Positions 17,163 to 26,769 of a DNA stretch of 39,183 bases are shown here, one piece after another. The position numbers and the translations under genes were made by a program. The stretch is from NCBI GenBank assembly GCA_020628065.1, contig JAHDFR010000020.1, positions 3,892 through 43,074 of the forward strand, written 5' to 3'. The stretch comes from Acidimicrobiales bacterium (GTDB taxonomy: Bacteria > Actinomycetota > Acidimicrobiia > Acidimicrobiales > SZUA-35). Each line of letters starts with the position of its first letter. The stretch's first letter is position 1. The notes under the pieces are model-generated. The model saw nothing but the letters and a program-made list of their open reading frames with translations, did no database searches and had not been told where the DNA came from.

Positions 17163-18817
17163 AGCGTCGCCTCCATCGAGTCGCCGGCCCGCAGCGTGGC
17201 CACGAGATTCGACAGTTCGTCATCGACCCGCCAGCGGACGAGCCCGAAGGCCGCCAGGGCCACGGCACCTGCGGCAGCGGTGATGGCCAGCACCGTCAGC
17301 TGACTCAACGAAGGTCGGGAGCCGAACACCAGCCAAAGGACAACGGCCACACCGGCAAAGGGGGCGACGGCGGCCAAGGTGGTGGTCGCCAAGGACCGTT
17401 TGAGGTCGTAGGCGGCGGCCGGCATGGTTCGGGCGATACGTACATGTAGAGCGACGGAGGCCACCAGGTCGCCGACGCTCATGGCCACCACGATGGCGAA
17501 GATGCGGGTGACTCCCGAAGTGATCAGAGAGGCGACAACCACCAACGCCAGGGTGGTGGCGAAACGCACGGCGTAGCCAAGCAGGGTTGAGCGGGCATCG
17601 TCCATGGCGAAGGTTGCCGATGTGAGCAACTGAAACAGGCCTTCGCCCAGCACCGCCCCGGCGATACCGGTCAGTACCGCCATCATCAGGGCCGGTCCGT
17701 CGCCGTCGGCCATCTGACCAATGGCGAAGCCCGGCCCGGCGAACCAGCTGAGGAACAGCGCCGCCACCGCCGCCGGGACGGCCACAAGGGCGGCCATGCC
17801 GACGCTGCGCAGATAGGTGTCGGCCAACAAACCGGTATCGCGCCGCTTGAACTGCAGCGACAGCCTCGGAAGCAGGGCGTAGGCGATGGGCTTGGAAACC
17901 AGCGCCACCGGCAGGTTCAACATGTTCAGACCGAACTGAAGGGCAACGACACCGCCGGGAATAGCATTGCAGAACACGAACAACACCAGGTAGCGCAGAC
18001 CGTTGAGCGCCGCTGTACCGGAAGAGGGCTTGGCTTGACGCCAAATGGCACTCATCCGTTCGCTGCGCCAGTTGCCGTTCGGGCGAAGCCGAAAGCCGAG
18101 ACGTCGGACCCCGTACAACTGGACGGCGGCGTGAGCGGCAACACCGATTGAGGAGCCGACACCGAGAAGAACGACGTGTTCCATTTGTACGGTGTCGAGG
18201 GTGACGTTGTCGCCGGCCATGACGGCGAACACGATGAGGGTGGCGATGACGACCACGTTCTCGACGATTGAGGCGGCGGCCGGAAGGGCGAAGCTTCCCA
18301 TGGCCTGTTGGACGGCCTGACCGGTGATGGCGATGCCGTAGCCCACAAGCTGGGGAGCGGTCAACAGCAGCAGAGGCACGCCCAGCCGAATGAAGTCAAC
18401 CCGTTGGCCGGCGTCGTCGATGGGCGCTGCCAGCAGGCCGGCCACCAACCACGACGCCGCCATGACAACCACGGTGATCACCGCGAACGCCGCCATCACG
18501 ACGGTCAGGAAGCCTCCGGCCAGCTTCTCGGCGTCACGCAACCGTCCGGAGCTAAGCGGCTCAACCAACGAAGGAATGATCAATGCGTGCAGCAGCGCCC
18601 CGACCGCCAGCTCAAAGGTGATCCATGGAAGCTGGTTGGCCAGCTGGAACAGATTGCCGAGGTAGGAAGGCCCGAACACCGCGCCGAGAAGGAGAACGCG
18701 CCCAAAACCGGTGATTCGGGAGACCAGCGTCCAGGCGGCGCCGGTCGCCGAGTCACCGATGAGCGTCGCCTCGCTCTCAGTGTCTGTTGTTGTCTTGGTG
18801 TTGGCCCCGCTCGTCAT
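17159..18817 (-). CDS. MurJ/MviN- or Wzx-like polysaccharide flippase
   Basis: TGAAWTLVSRITGFGRVLLLGAVFGPSYLGNLFQLANQLPWITFELAVGALLHALIIPSLVEPLSSG is MviN-like; about 14 TM segments. ATG at 18817. Confidence 0.85.
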   Translation of the reverse strand: MTSGANTKTTTDTESEATLIGDSATGAAWTLVSRITGFGRVLLLGAVFGPSYLGNLFQLANQLPWITFELAVGALLHALIIPSLVEPLSSGRLRDAEKLAGGFLTVVMAAFAVITVVVMAASWLVAGLLAAPIDDAGQRVDFIRLGVPLLLLTAPQLVGYGIAITGQAVQQAMGSFALPAAASIVENVVVIATLIVFAVMAGDNVTLDTVQMEHVVLLGVGSSIGVAAHAAVQLYGVRRLGFRLRPNGNWRSERMSAIWRQAKPSSGTAALNGLRYLVLFVFCNAIPGGVVALQFGLNMLNLPVALVSKPIAYALLPRLSLQFKRRDTGLLADTYLRSVGMAALVAVPAAVAALFLSWFAGPGFAIGQMADGDGPALMMAVLTGIAGAVLGEGLFQLLTSATFAMDDARSTLLGYAVRFATTLALVVVASLITSGVTRIFAIVVAMSVGDLVASVALHVRIARTMPAAAYDLKRSLATTTLAAVAPFAGVAVVLWLVFGSRPSLSQLTVLAITAAAGAVALAAFGLVRWRVDDELSNLVATLRAGDSMEATL

Positions 18818-18822
18818 GGTTT

Positions 18823-19710
18823 CTACGTTCCGGCGGATGCCTGTCGCGCCGCTTCGTTGCGTCGTCGTACCATGGCGTTCCACTGGGCGCCCAGGAATCC
18901 GAGCCCGATCAACAGGCCGATGACGGCTCCGGCGGCGGTGAAGATCTTGGGTCGGGGGAAGACCTGCTCTTCGAACACGAACGGCTCCGTGATCAGCACC
19001 GGCAATCCGTTGACCGACTCGTCCAAGGACTGGATTTGGTTCTCCAGTAGTCGGGTCTCCAGATCGTTCTGTCGGGCGCGAAGCGAGTTGACTATCGCCT
19101 GGTTGGCCGCCTGGTCCGCTCGACCGGCCGGCGTGTCGATTCGGGTGGAGATGTCAAGCGCCAGCTCGGCCTGGGCCAGCTCGACCTCAACGGTGTCGAG
19201 TTCTTCCTGAAGGGTGTCGCGGATGGTCTCCGGCGTGCGCTCCGAGATGCGATCCAGGTACAGGTCGGCCAGTTGCCCCACGGCCGACTCGGCTACGGCC
19301 GGATCGGGGTTGACGAAGTCAATCTGCACGATCTGGGTGCCCGGGACCAGCCCGGCGTCAAGCTTCTCCTCGAAGTCCTTAATGTCAATGCCGTGCTCGG
19401 CCGCTACCGGAGCGACCAGCGAACGGCTTTGAACCGCAACTTCCTGGGTCTCGGTCCATGCTGTTCCCCGGTACTGGACCTGGGCCCTGGCCATCCACTG
19501 CGGCTCGAAGATCAGCGTCGAGGCCAGCCCGACCTGGGTGCCCACCATGGTCAATACAAAGGTGAGCAGGAGGACGCCAAGCACTTGCTTGGTTGAAGGT
19601 CGGTCAAACAAGTCTGGCTGTGGAGAGGTGCTTGCCGTCGGTCGGCGGTGCGCGGTGCGTCGAGCGCCGATCGGTCGCATGTGGGTTTGGGTGTCGCGTA
19701 TTGCTCTCAT
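18823..19710 (-). CDS. Wzz/chain-length-determinant-like protein
   Basis: TM helices near both ends, GTQIVQIDFVNPDPAVAESAVGQLADLYLD, coiled-coil centre. Confidence 0.75.
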   Translation of the reverse strand: MRAIRDTQTHMRPIGARRTAHRRPTASTSPQPDLFDRPSTKQVLGVLLLTFVLTMVGTQVGLASTLIFEPQWMARAQVQYRGTAWTETQEVAVQSRSLVAPVAAEHGIDIKDFEEKLDAGLVPGTQIVQIDFVNPDPAVAESAVGQLADLYLDRISERTPETIRDTLQEELDTVEVELAQAELALDISTRIDTPAGRADQAANQAIVNSLRARQNDLETRLLENQIQSLDESVNGLPVLITEPFVFEEQVFPRPKIFTAAGAVIGLLIGLGFLGAQWNAMVRRRNEAARQASAGT

Positions 19711-20399
19711 TGGTCGCTGGCTCCCGCTCGTTCGGCGATGGGGTCAAGGTCGGCCACCGCTTTGCGGGGCACCGCAGGCGAACCGAAGCAGACCATGCCG
19801 GCCGGAACATCTCGGGTGACGACCGAGCCGGACCCGACGAGGGCGCGTTCACCGATGGTCACGTAGGGAAGAATGGTGGCGCCGGCACCTATCTGAGCCC
19901 CTGCTTTGATGATCGGACCCCGCATGAGTTTGGCCGACTCGTCGTCTCCGGGGTACAAGTCGTTGGCGATGGTGACGCCTGGTGCGAGGAAGGCCCCATC
20001 TTCGATCACGGTGAATTGAGCAACGTAACAGCCGACGTGAATTTTGACGTTGTTGCCGATTCGACAGCCGTAGTCGACGAACGAATTACTCCAGATGGAG
20101 ACATCGTCGCCAATAACGCACTCTTCCCGGATGACTACGTTGTGGCCGAGGTTGAGGCCCGTACCAATGACGGTTGCGTCGTAGATGACGCTGTTGGAAC
20201 GGATACGCGCTCCAGCTCCCAAAGCCGACGGATGGTCGACCGGGCGGTCCACCGGGTACCGGAGGATGTAGTGGTCGGGCCCGTCACCGTTTTGGGAGGC
20301 GTCTTCCGGTTGTTGACCGTTGGAGTGACCGTTGGCGGTCGTCGACCGATCTGAATGTGTCTGATTGGGGTCGGTAACCGACCCGCCGTTGATGATCAC
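19707..20399 (-). CDS. Left-handed beta-helix (hexapeptide) acyltransferase, sugar N-acetyltransferase-like
   Basis: Hexapeptide repeats (VIGTGLNLGHNVVIREECVIGDDVSIWSNSFVDYGCRIGNNVKIHVGCYV…IGAGATILPYVTIGERALVGSGSVVTRDVPAGMVCFGSPA). Confidence 0.88.
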   Translation of the reverse strand: MIINGGSVTDPNQTHSDRSTTANGHSNGQQPEDASQNGDGPDHYILRYPVDRPVDHPSALGAGARIRSNSVIYDATVIGTGLNLGHNVVIREECVIGDDVSIWSNSFVDYGCRIGNNVKIHVGCYVAQFTVIEDGAFLAPGVTIANDLYPGDDESAKLMRGPIIKAGAQIGAGATILPYVTIGERALVGSGSVVTRDVPAGMVCFGSPAVPRKAVADLDPIAERAGASDQ

Positions 20400-22111
20400 C
20401 TGGCACCATCTCCTCGAAGCATGACCAGCGGCGTGGATAGCAAGATTCCCAGGTCGCGCCGTAACGACCAGTTGTCGATGTACTCCAAGTCGAACTCCAA
20501 CATTTCCGGCACCGAAAGGGTGCTACGTCCCGACACCTGCCACAGGCCGGTGCAGCCGGGAGGGGCGATTGTCCGCACCTGGTACTGGTCACCGAACATC
20601 GAGTGCTCCCAGTCGAGAGCCGGGCGTGGGCCGACCAGTGACATGTCGCCTTTGAGGACGTTCCACAGCTGCGGCAACTCGTCGATGGAGAGTCGTCGCA
20701 GCCAGCGGCCGACCCCTGTTACCCGCGGATCGGTGTGCTTGAATGTCTCGCCGGTGGTGACGGCGGCGTCCCCGGTCAGCTGCCGCATGACGTTGGCCAC
20801 ATGCTGGGAGTCGTCGGCGTTGGTGACCATGGTGCGGAACTTGTAGATCCGAAACGGCTGACCGTACTGCCCAATCCGACTCTGGCGGAAGATGGCTGGT
20901 CCCGGACTGGTGAATCGAACCAGCAAAGCAACCACTGCCAGCAGTGGCGACAAAACGATGAGCATTGTCAGAGACACCAGAATGTCGATGGACCGTTTGA
21001 CGCTCCGTTGCAGGGCCGAGCCCAACGGTCCCCGCATGCCGACGCGAGTCCTGTAGTCGACGCCGGTGGCGAATGGTTCGACCGGCCGTCCCTGCCGGTC
21101 GCGGCCGGTCGGCGAGTCGCCGAACGCCACGGAACGGTCGGCGTGGCCGCCTCCCAGCGTCCTGGCGATTGTTCTGGTGGAGGATGCCGAGCCGAAGGGC
21201 CCGCCGGTTCGTGCCGACGGTCCCGATATCGGCACGGTGACCGCTCGATGGAAAGCGAGGTAGACGCCGACTACACCGATCAGACCGCCGGCTACACCGC
21301 CGAAGACCAACGCCTGCAGCGGGTTCGGAGTGGTCGGTTCTTCCAGGATGAACCCGGGGGTGACCACCCTCGGGTCGGTGAGCCGCCGCCGATTCTCCTC
21401 AGCCTCGCGACCGGCCAACAAGATGGCCGCCTCGTTGATTTGACGCTGTACCCGAACCAATTGATCCTGGAGGTCGATTTGTCGGGCGGTGGAGATGAGC
21501 TCTCGGTTTTCCAGCGTCGCCGACAGGCTTTCCTCCAGCGAGCGGAGGTCGCTGAGTCGTTCCTCGACGACGCTGTCGGCCAGGCTGGTGTCGGGCGTGC
21601 TGAACTGCTCGACGTAACTGTTCACGATGTCGTTTACGATCCGGGTGGCCCGCTCCGGGTCTTCGTCGATGAAACGAACGCGGATGATCTGGGTTCCCCC
21701 GGTCACCGCTGCGTCGTAGTGTTTCTGGAACTCCTTGTCGGTGATGCCTTCCCGTTCGGCGATCGGATTCCACATCGCCGGACTCTCCAACGTCACGGCC
21801 ACCGTCTCGTTGAGCACGGCCGGATCGCGGAACTCCACTTCGGTTACCGCCTCCCATTCGGGAGTTTTGAGGAACTCGGCGATCACGGCTCCTTGAGCGC
21901 CGAGACCTACGGTGACGATGCACAGCAGAATCGCCCCCAGGACCGTGGGTAGGGGAGGGCGAAGCTGTGGCGATTCGTCGAAGACGACGGTCGGCGTCGG
22001 GTCGCTAACACGACCCGGCGGTTCTTCGGGCAGACCCGACTGGGCGTCGAAGCCGTCAGGTCGGCTGGTTGTCAGCACCCAGCACCTCACAGACCCGTCC
22101 GGTCGACTCAC
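20396..22111 (-). CDS. Fusion of a Wzz-like domain to a bacterial sugar transferase (initiating phosphoglycosyltransferase)
   Basis: C-term KRSIDILVSLTMLIVLSPLLAVVALLVRFTSPGPAIFRQSRIGQYGQPFRIYKFRTM…RRLSIDELPQLWNVLKGDMSLVGPRPA; N-term Wzz-like GTQIIRVRFIDEDPERATRIVNDIVNSYVEQ. Exact start uncertain (GTG 22111 or GTG 22078). Confidence 0.85.
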   Translation of the reverse strand: MSRPDGSVRCWVLTTSRPDGFDAQSGLPEEPPGRVSDPTPTVVFDESPQLRPPLPTVLGAILLCIVTVGLGAQGAVIAEFLKTPEWEAVTEVEFRDPAVLNETVAVTLESPAMWNPIAEREGITDKEFQKHYDAAVTGGTQIIRVRFIDEDPERATRIVNDIVNSYVEQFSTPDTSLADSVVEERLSDLRSLEESLSATLENRELISTARQIDLQDQLVRVQRQINEAAILLAGREAEENRRRLTDPRVVTPGFILEEPTTPNPLQALVFGGVAGGLIGVVGVYLAFHRAVTVPISGPSARTGGPFGSASSTRTIARTLGGGHADRSVAFGDSPTGRDRQGRPVEPFATGVDYRTRVGMRGPLGSALQRSVKRSIDILVSLTMLIVLSPLLAVVALLVRFTSPGPAIFRQSRIGQYGQPFRIYKFRTMVTNADDSQHVANVMRQLTGDAAVTTGETFKHTDPRVTGVGRWLRRLSIDELPQLWNVLKGDMSLVGPRPALDWEHSMFGDQYQVRTIAPPGCTGLWQVSGRSTLSVPEMLEFDLEYIDNWSLRRDLGILLSTPLVMLRGDGAR

Positions 22112-23177
22112 TGTCGAGCGACGGGAACATCGGTAGCGACAGAATCTGGTCCGCCAGTACCTCGGTTACGGACAGATCAGCCCTTCGGGAGGTGGCGAAC
22201 GGCTCGTGACGATGGCATGGAATGGGGTAGTGCAGACCCCACCCGACGTTGGCCTCGTCCAATCGGCCGGTCACCGTCGAGCGGTCCTCAACCATGCAAC
22301 GCACGATGTAGAGGTGATAGACCGAGGTCACGTCATCTCGTGACGTGAGGGCGGTGAAGCCCTCGGGCAGGGCGGCCTGGTATGACTTGGCCGCTGCCCG
22401 GCGACCTTCGTTCGCCTCGTCGAGTCGGTGGAGCTTGACTTCGAGTGCCGCCGCCTGGAGGCCGTCGAGGCGGGAGTTGCGTCCCAAGAGCACGTGGTCG
22501 TAGCGGGAGTCGAGCGCCCGGCCGTGGTTGGCGATCACGCGGATCCGGTCGGCCAACTGCGGATCGCTGGTGGTTACGGCGCCGCCGTCGCCCAGCGCTC
22601 CCAGATTCTTGCCCGGGTAGAAGCTGAATCCGGCTGCGATTCCAAGTGAGCCCACCGGTCGGCCTCGCAGGGTGGCGCCATGGGCTTGGGCGGCGTCTTC
22701 GATGATGGCCACCCCGGCCGGCTCGGTGACGGTAGCCAGATCGTCAACGTCCACCGGTTGGCCGTAGAGGTGCACGGCCATGACGGCAACCGTTCGGGGC
22801 GACATGACGGCTCGAACCGTTTCAGCGTTCAGCAGCGCGGTTTCGGGGTCGACGTCGGCCAGAACGACGGTGGCACCGCATCGGGCTACGGCTTCGGCGG
22901 TGGCGACAAAAGTGTTGGCCGGAACGATCACCTCGTCACCCGGTCCGACATCCATGCCGGCGAGGATGAGTTCGAGGGCGTCGGTCCCGTTGGCCACGCC
23001 GATGCAGTGGGTGGTGGCGGTGTAGCGGGCGAACGCCTCTTCGAAGGAGTCGACCGCCGCCCCGCCGATGAAGGCGCAGTTGTCGACCGTGGTTTTCCAC
23101 ACGGCGTCAAGATCGTGGCGGACCTCGGCGGTGACCGCCTTGAGATCGAGGAACGGGATGGGAGTTGGTGAGCTCAC
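22056..23177 (-). CDS. DegT/DnrJ/EryC1/StrS family PLP-dependent sugar aminotransferase
   Basis: IPFLDLKAVTAEV…GVANGTDALELILAG…VIVPANTFVATAEAV…IEDAAQAHGA…SFYPGKNLGALGDGGAVTT. GTG start at 23177 overlaps the upstream stop (GTGA). Confidence 0.92.
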   Translation of the reverse strand: MSSPTPIPFLDLKAVTAEVRHDLDAVWKTTVDNCAFIGGAAVDSFEEAFARYTATTHCIGVANGTDALELILAGMDVGPGDEVIVPANTFVATAEAVARCGATVVLADVDPETALLNAETVRAVMSPRTVAVMAVHLYGQPVDVDDLATVTEPAGVAIIEDAAQAHGATLRGRPVGSLGIAAGFSFYPGKNLGALGDGGAVTTSDPQLADRIRVIANHGRALDSRYDHVLLGRNSRLDGLQAAALEVKLHRLDEANEGRRAAAKSYQAALPEGFTALTSRDDVTSVYHLYIVRCMVEDRSTVTGRLDEANVGWGLHYPIPCHRHEPFATSRRADLSVTEVLADQILSLPMFPSLDSESTGRVCEVLGADNQPT

Positions 23178-24250
23178 TTGGCTACCTCCACCAGTCGAAG
23201 GGATGAAGATTCGTCGTTGGTCACCACACTGTTGAGAGTGGGGTGTGGGACCTCGACCCAGCTTCCACCGAGTCGCTGGGAGGCGTCCGCGGCGCACAGG
23301 GTGGACACGACGTCAAGGCCACTTCGACCGTCGGCCACCGGCCGTTCTCCGGTGCGAATGGATCGCACGAAGGCGCTCAGCTCCAGCATCAGCGGTTCCT
23401 GAAAGTCGATGTAGGGCGAGACGATGTTGCCGTTGCGGTAGTGGAGGGGGTGGCTGGGAGAGTTTTCCCGAGTGCCCTTGTCCACTCCCTTGTCGAACAC
23501 CCGCAGGCGTTCGTCGGCTGACACGTCGTCGTAGACGGCCATGCAGTTCTCACCGACCACCGTGGTCTTGCGGACCTTGAGGGGATCCAACCAGCTGACG
23601 TGGATCGAGGCGTTCACGTCGATGTCGCCGTATCGCAGGGACAGGTAGGCAACGTCCGACTTGTCACCCATCAGTTTCAGGCCCCAGGCCGAAACCGAAG
23701 TGGGGCGGGAGTCCAGAATTCGGTTGATGATCGAGATGTCGTGCGGGGCCAGATCCCACAGGACGTCGGTGTCCTGCTGGTAGAGGCCAAGATTGAGTCG
23801 GGCCGAGTTGATGTAGCGGACCCGGCCGAACTCGGGGTCGCGGATGGTGTCGGCCAGGCTCCAAACCGCCGGGTTGTACTCGAAGGTGTGGCCCACCATG
23901 AGGCACCGGTTCTGTTCTTCAGCCAGCCGATTGAGATGAACGGCGTCGTCGATGTCAGTGGTCATCGGCTTTTCCACCAGAACGTGCAGTCCGGCTTCCA
24001 AGGCAGCCTTGGCCACCGGGTAGTGGGTCGTCGGTGGGGTGGCGATTATGACCGCATCCAGCGAGTCGGCAACGTCCTCCAGCCTGGCCACCGTGGCGAA
24101 CACGGTGTAACTCTCGGTCAGCTTGTTCCGGCGCTCGGCGTCCTGATCGATGAGAGCTACGTCAACGTCGGAGATCGAGCTCAAAACACGAACGTGTTTT
24201 GATCCCCAGTATCCGCATCCCACTACACCTATTCGAAGTTCTTGAGTCAT
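23174..24250 (-). CDS. Gfo/Idh/MocA family NAD(P)-dependent sugar oxidoreductase
   Basis: LRIGVVGCGYWGSKHVRVL…DAVIIATPPTTHYPVAKAALEAGLHVLVEKPMT…VGHTFEYNPAV. ATG at 24250. Confidence 0.92.
   Translation of the reverse strand: MTQELRIGVVGCGYWGSKHVRVLSSISDVDVALIDQDAERRNKLTESYTVFATVARLEDVADSLDAVIIATPPTTHYPVAKAALEAGLHVLVEKPMTTDIDDAVHLNRLAEEQNRCLMVGHTFEYNPAVWSLADTIRDPEFGRVRYINSARLNLGLYQQDTDVLWDLAPHDISIINRILDSRPTSVSAWGLKLMGDKSDVAYLSLRYGDIDVNASIHVSWLDPLKVRKTTVVGENCMAVYDDVSADERLRVFDKGVDKGTRENSPSHPLHYRNGNIVSPYIDFQEPLMLELSAFVRSIRTGERPVADGRSGLDVVSTLCAADASQRLGGSWVEVPHPTLNSVVTNDESSSLRLVEVAK
24181..24202. promoter_or_regulatory. 22-bp palindrome TCAAAACACG-AA-CGTGTTTTGA inside the 5' end of the Gfo/Idh gene
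   Basis: Perfect 10-bp arms with a 2-nt centre. Confidence 0.5.
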
Positions 24251-24276
24251 AAATAACAACGTTTCTCTTGAGCAAT

Positions 24277-24394
24277 TTCGCACCAACGGATTGGTGTCGA
24301 ATCTGCCTAGCCACCTGTCGTTTGTGTCGACCGGCCGGTTTTGGTGAATTGCCACCCGAGGTGGAACCAAAACTTGTCCGGAATCGACATTCCG
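24277..24394. promoter_or_regulatory. Three consecutive hairpins in the divergent EPS intergenic region (candidate structured leader)
   Basis: 24277-24301 TTCG-CACCAA-CGGA-TTGGTG-(T)-CGAA; 24338-24373 GTTTTGGT…CCACC-CGA-GGTGG-A-ACCAAAAC; 24379-24394 CGGAAT-CGAC-ATTCCG. Confidence 0.5.
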
Positions 24395-24577
24395 AACATG
24401 ACCAACGAGCCCCAATTCGGTGAAGATACGGGCTTTTGTGAATTAGGTAAAAATGCCCACTAACCGTCTTCGCCCGTCCTTCGGTTGTCATGAGTGGATC
24501 GCCGCTCGCGGGCGCCGGTCATCATTCGCACATCGCGACGACTGCGGACGCCGCACGCGCTGACAAGGACTTGGACA

Positions 24578-24880
24578 ATGGATCTGGCAACGGAAGTGAT
24601 CATCGGCCTGATGGTTGTGGGCAACTTGATTCTGCTCGGCTTGGGGTATGTGTCGTGGCGCCTGATTTTCGGAACGCCCCGGCCGACGGCCCCCGTCTAT
24701 CAGCAGTCGACCCAGGCCGCCGCCTCCCCCGACGTCGGGTGGGAAGCGCAGGCTGCAGGTGGACCCCAGGCCTACGGCGAAAGTGACCCTCTGGCCGGCC
24801 TGTTCCGGTACGACAGCTGGCACGGCGACGACTCGGACGTTGACGACGCCCGCTTCGGCGACTCCGGTGGGGTGCGCTGA
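24578..24880 (+). CDS. Small membrane protein with one N-terminal TM helix
   Basis: MDLATEVIIGLMVVGNLILLGLGYVSWRLIF…; ATG at 24578 with AAGGA upstream; ends 2 nt before asnB-like gene. Confidence 0.65.
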   Translation: MDLATEVIIGLMVVGNLILLGLGYVSWRLIFGTPRPTAPVYQQSTQAAASPDVGWEAQAAGGPQAYGESDPLAGLFRYDSWHGDDSDVDDARFGDSGGVR

Positions 24881-24882
24881 CC

Positions 24883-26769
24883 GTGTGCGGCATATCGGGA
24901 ATTCACCGTCGAGACCGAGGCCCGGTTGAGCCGGCACTGCTACGGCGCATGGCCGATTCGTTGATCCACCGGGGGCCTGACGACTCCGGGTTCCACAACG
25001 GTCCCGGCATCGGGTTTGGGTTTCGGCGGCTGTCGATTGTTGACTTGGAAGGCGGGAATCAGCCGCTTTCCAGCCACGACAGCGTCTTCGTGTTGGGCAA
25101 CGGCGAGATCTACAACCACCAAGCGCTGAGGCAGGAGCTGCAGGCCGAGGGCTATCAGTTCCGAACCAACTCCGACATGGAGGTCGTGGCTCATGGCTAC
25201 CACCGATGGGGCGAGCGTATTGCAGAACGCCTGAACGGCATGTTCGCCCTCGCCATCTGGGACGCCCACGAGGAACGGCTGGTGCTGGTCAGAGACCACC
25301 TCGGGATCAAGCCGCTGTACTACAGCGACAGCTCCGGCGTTCTCCGATTCGGCTCCGAGATCCGAGCCATCGTCGCCGACCCCGATCTCGAACGACGGGT
25401 CGACCCCGACGCTGTCCGGCTGCTGTTGCACTTCGGCTATGTCCCCGCTCCGCACACGTTGGTTTCCGGCGTGGAGAAGCTTCGTCCCGGACACCTGCTG
25501 GTATCCGATCGTGACGGTTCAAGGGTCAGCCGATACTGGCATCCGGTCGCCCAGAACCGAGGTCCGATGGGCTTCGACCAGGCCGTCGACTCCTACGCCG
25601 ACCTGGTCGAGCGGGCGGTTGACCGGCAGCTCCTGGGCGACGTTCCTATCGGCTTGCTGCTGTCCGGAGGCGTCGACTCGTCGTACGTGTTAGCAGAAAT
25701 GGCTCGCTCTTCCAAAGAACAAATTCGCACCTTCTCGGTGGGATTCGGATCTTCATTTGAATATGACGAGCTGGCAGCTGCTAAAGAGACGGCTGAGCTG
25801 TACGGAACAAGACATCACGAACTGCAGCTTAAGTTCGACTCCTTCGAGAGCATCTATCAGCAAACAATGTGGCACCTGGAAGAGCCGGTGTTGTCACAGA
25901 GCACATTCGCCTTCCACCTGCTGACCGCCGAGGTTCGCAAGCACGTCAAGGTGGTGTTGACCGGTCAGGGAGCCGACGAGCTGTGGGCCGGATACGACCG
26001 CTATCTGGCCGAACGTTACGCCGGCCCGGTGCGCTGGTTGCTTGGATCCCCGGCCTTCGGGGCGGCGACCGGTGCTACGTCACGAACTCAGCGGCTGGCC
26101 CGAGCGGCCCAATCGTTGGGCCATAGCGATCCCGTCACCCGGTTCGCCGCCATCCACCAGGTGTTCGCCCCTGAGGATCTCGGTTCGGCCCTCGGCGTGG
26201 CCGGCTCGCACGCCCGGGCCGAGGACGTCATCGAGTACTGGCAACAGCCGGTTGCCGACCTGGGTGAACTCGATCAACTGCTGCACATTGACGTTCGCAT
26301 GTCGCTGGCCGACGATCTGCTGTTCTACGGCGACAAGTTGTCGATGGCCAATTCGGTTGAGGCCCGGGTCCCGCTGCTCGACCGCGAAGTCGTTGAGTTT
26401 GTCGAGTCGTTGCCGGCCGAATTCAAGTTGCGTGGCCGCACCGGCAAGCTTGGCCACAAGGCGGCGGCTGCCGGCCGGATCAAGCCGGAGGTCATCAAAC
26501 GGCGAAAGCTCGGTTTCGCCACACCGGTCGACAAGTGGTTCGCCACCGAGCTGGTTCCGGCCCTGGAGGGCACGGTTCTGGCCTCCGATTCCTGGTGTGA
26601 GCGACACCTGGACCCCGGCGTACTCAAAGGCCTGGTTGACGACCACATTTCCGGTCGACGCAACAACCGGAGGCAGCTGACCACGTTGCTGTCCTTCGAA
26701 TACGCCTGTCAGCAACTGTTCGACGGCGCCAGTCCGGCGACCACACAACCTGTTGGAGTTTCGACATGA
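24883..26769 (+). CDS. asnB: Glutamine-hydrolysing asparagine synthetase-like amidotransferase
   Basis: N-terminal MCGISGIHRRDRG (catalytic Cys2), NGEIYNH, GLLLSGGVDSS PP-loop, SVEARVPLLDREVVEF. Confidence 0.93.
   Translation: MCGISGIHRRDRGPVEPALLRRMADSLIHRGPDDSGFHNGPGIGFGFRRLSIVDLEGGNQPLSSHDSVFVLGNGEIYNHQALRQELQAEGYQFRTNSDMEVVAHGYHRWGERIAERLNGMFALAIWDAHEERLVLVRDHLGIKPLYYSDSSGVLRFGSEIRAIVADPDLERRVDPDAVRLLLHFGYVPAPHTLVSGVEKLRPGHLLVSDRDGSRVSRYWHPVAQNRGPMGFDQAVDSYADLVERAVDRQLLGDVPIGLLLSGGVDSSYVLAEMARSSKEQIRTFSVGFGSSFEYDELAAAKETAELYGTRHHELQLKFDSFESIYQQTMWHLEEPVLSQSTFAFHLLTAEVRKHVKVVLTGQGADELWAGYDRYLAERYAGPVRWLLGSPAFGAATGATSRTQRLARAAQSLGHSDPVTRFAAIHQVFAPEDLGSALGVAGSHARAEDVIEYWQQPVADLGELDQLLHIDVRMSLADDLLFYGDKLSMANSVEARVPLLDREVVEFVESLPAEFKLRGRTGKLGHKAAAAGRIKPEVIKRRKLGFATPVDKWFATELVPALEGTVLASDSWCERHLDPGVLKGLVDDHISGRRNNRRQLTTLLSFEYACQQLFDGASPATTQPVGVST

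Noticed and set aside
16402-17268. 288-aa minus-strand ORF overlapping the Wzy-like gene
   Set aside because: Out-of-frame shadow rich in Arg/Pro/Gly; the Wzy-like frame has coherent TM segments.
18308-19210. 300-aa plus-strand ORF antisense to the flippase and Wzz genes
   Set aside because: No domain features, Gln/Arg/His-rich composition, overlaps two well-supported genes.
20735-21952. 405-aa plus-strand ORF antisense to the Wzz/sugar-transferase fusion
   Set aside because: Shadow ORF typical of high-GC coding DNA; the opposite strand has clear domain motifs, this one has none.
24251-24577. c-di-GMP (GEMM) or other known riboswitch in the EPS intergenic region
   Set aside because: Hairpins are present but I could not find the conserved loop/receptor nucleotides of GEMM or another class by eye.
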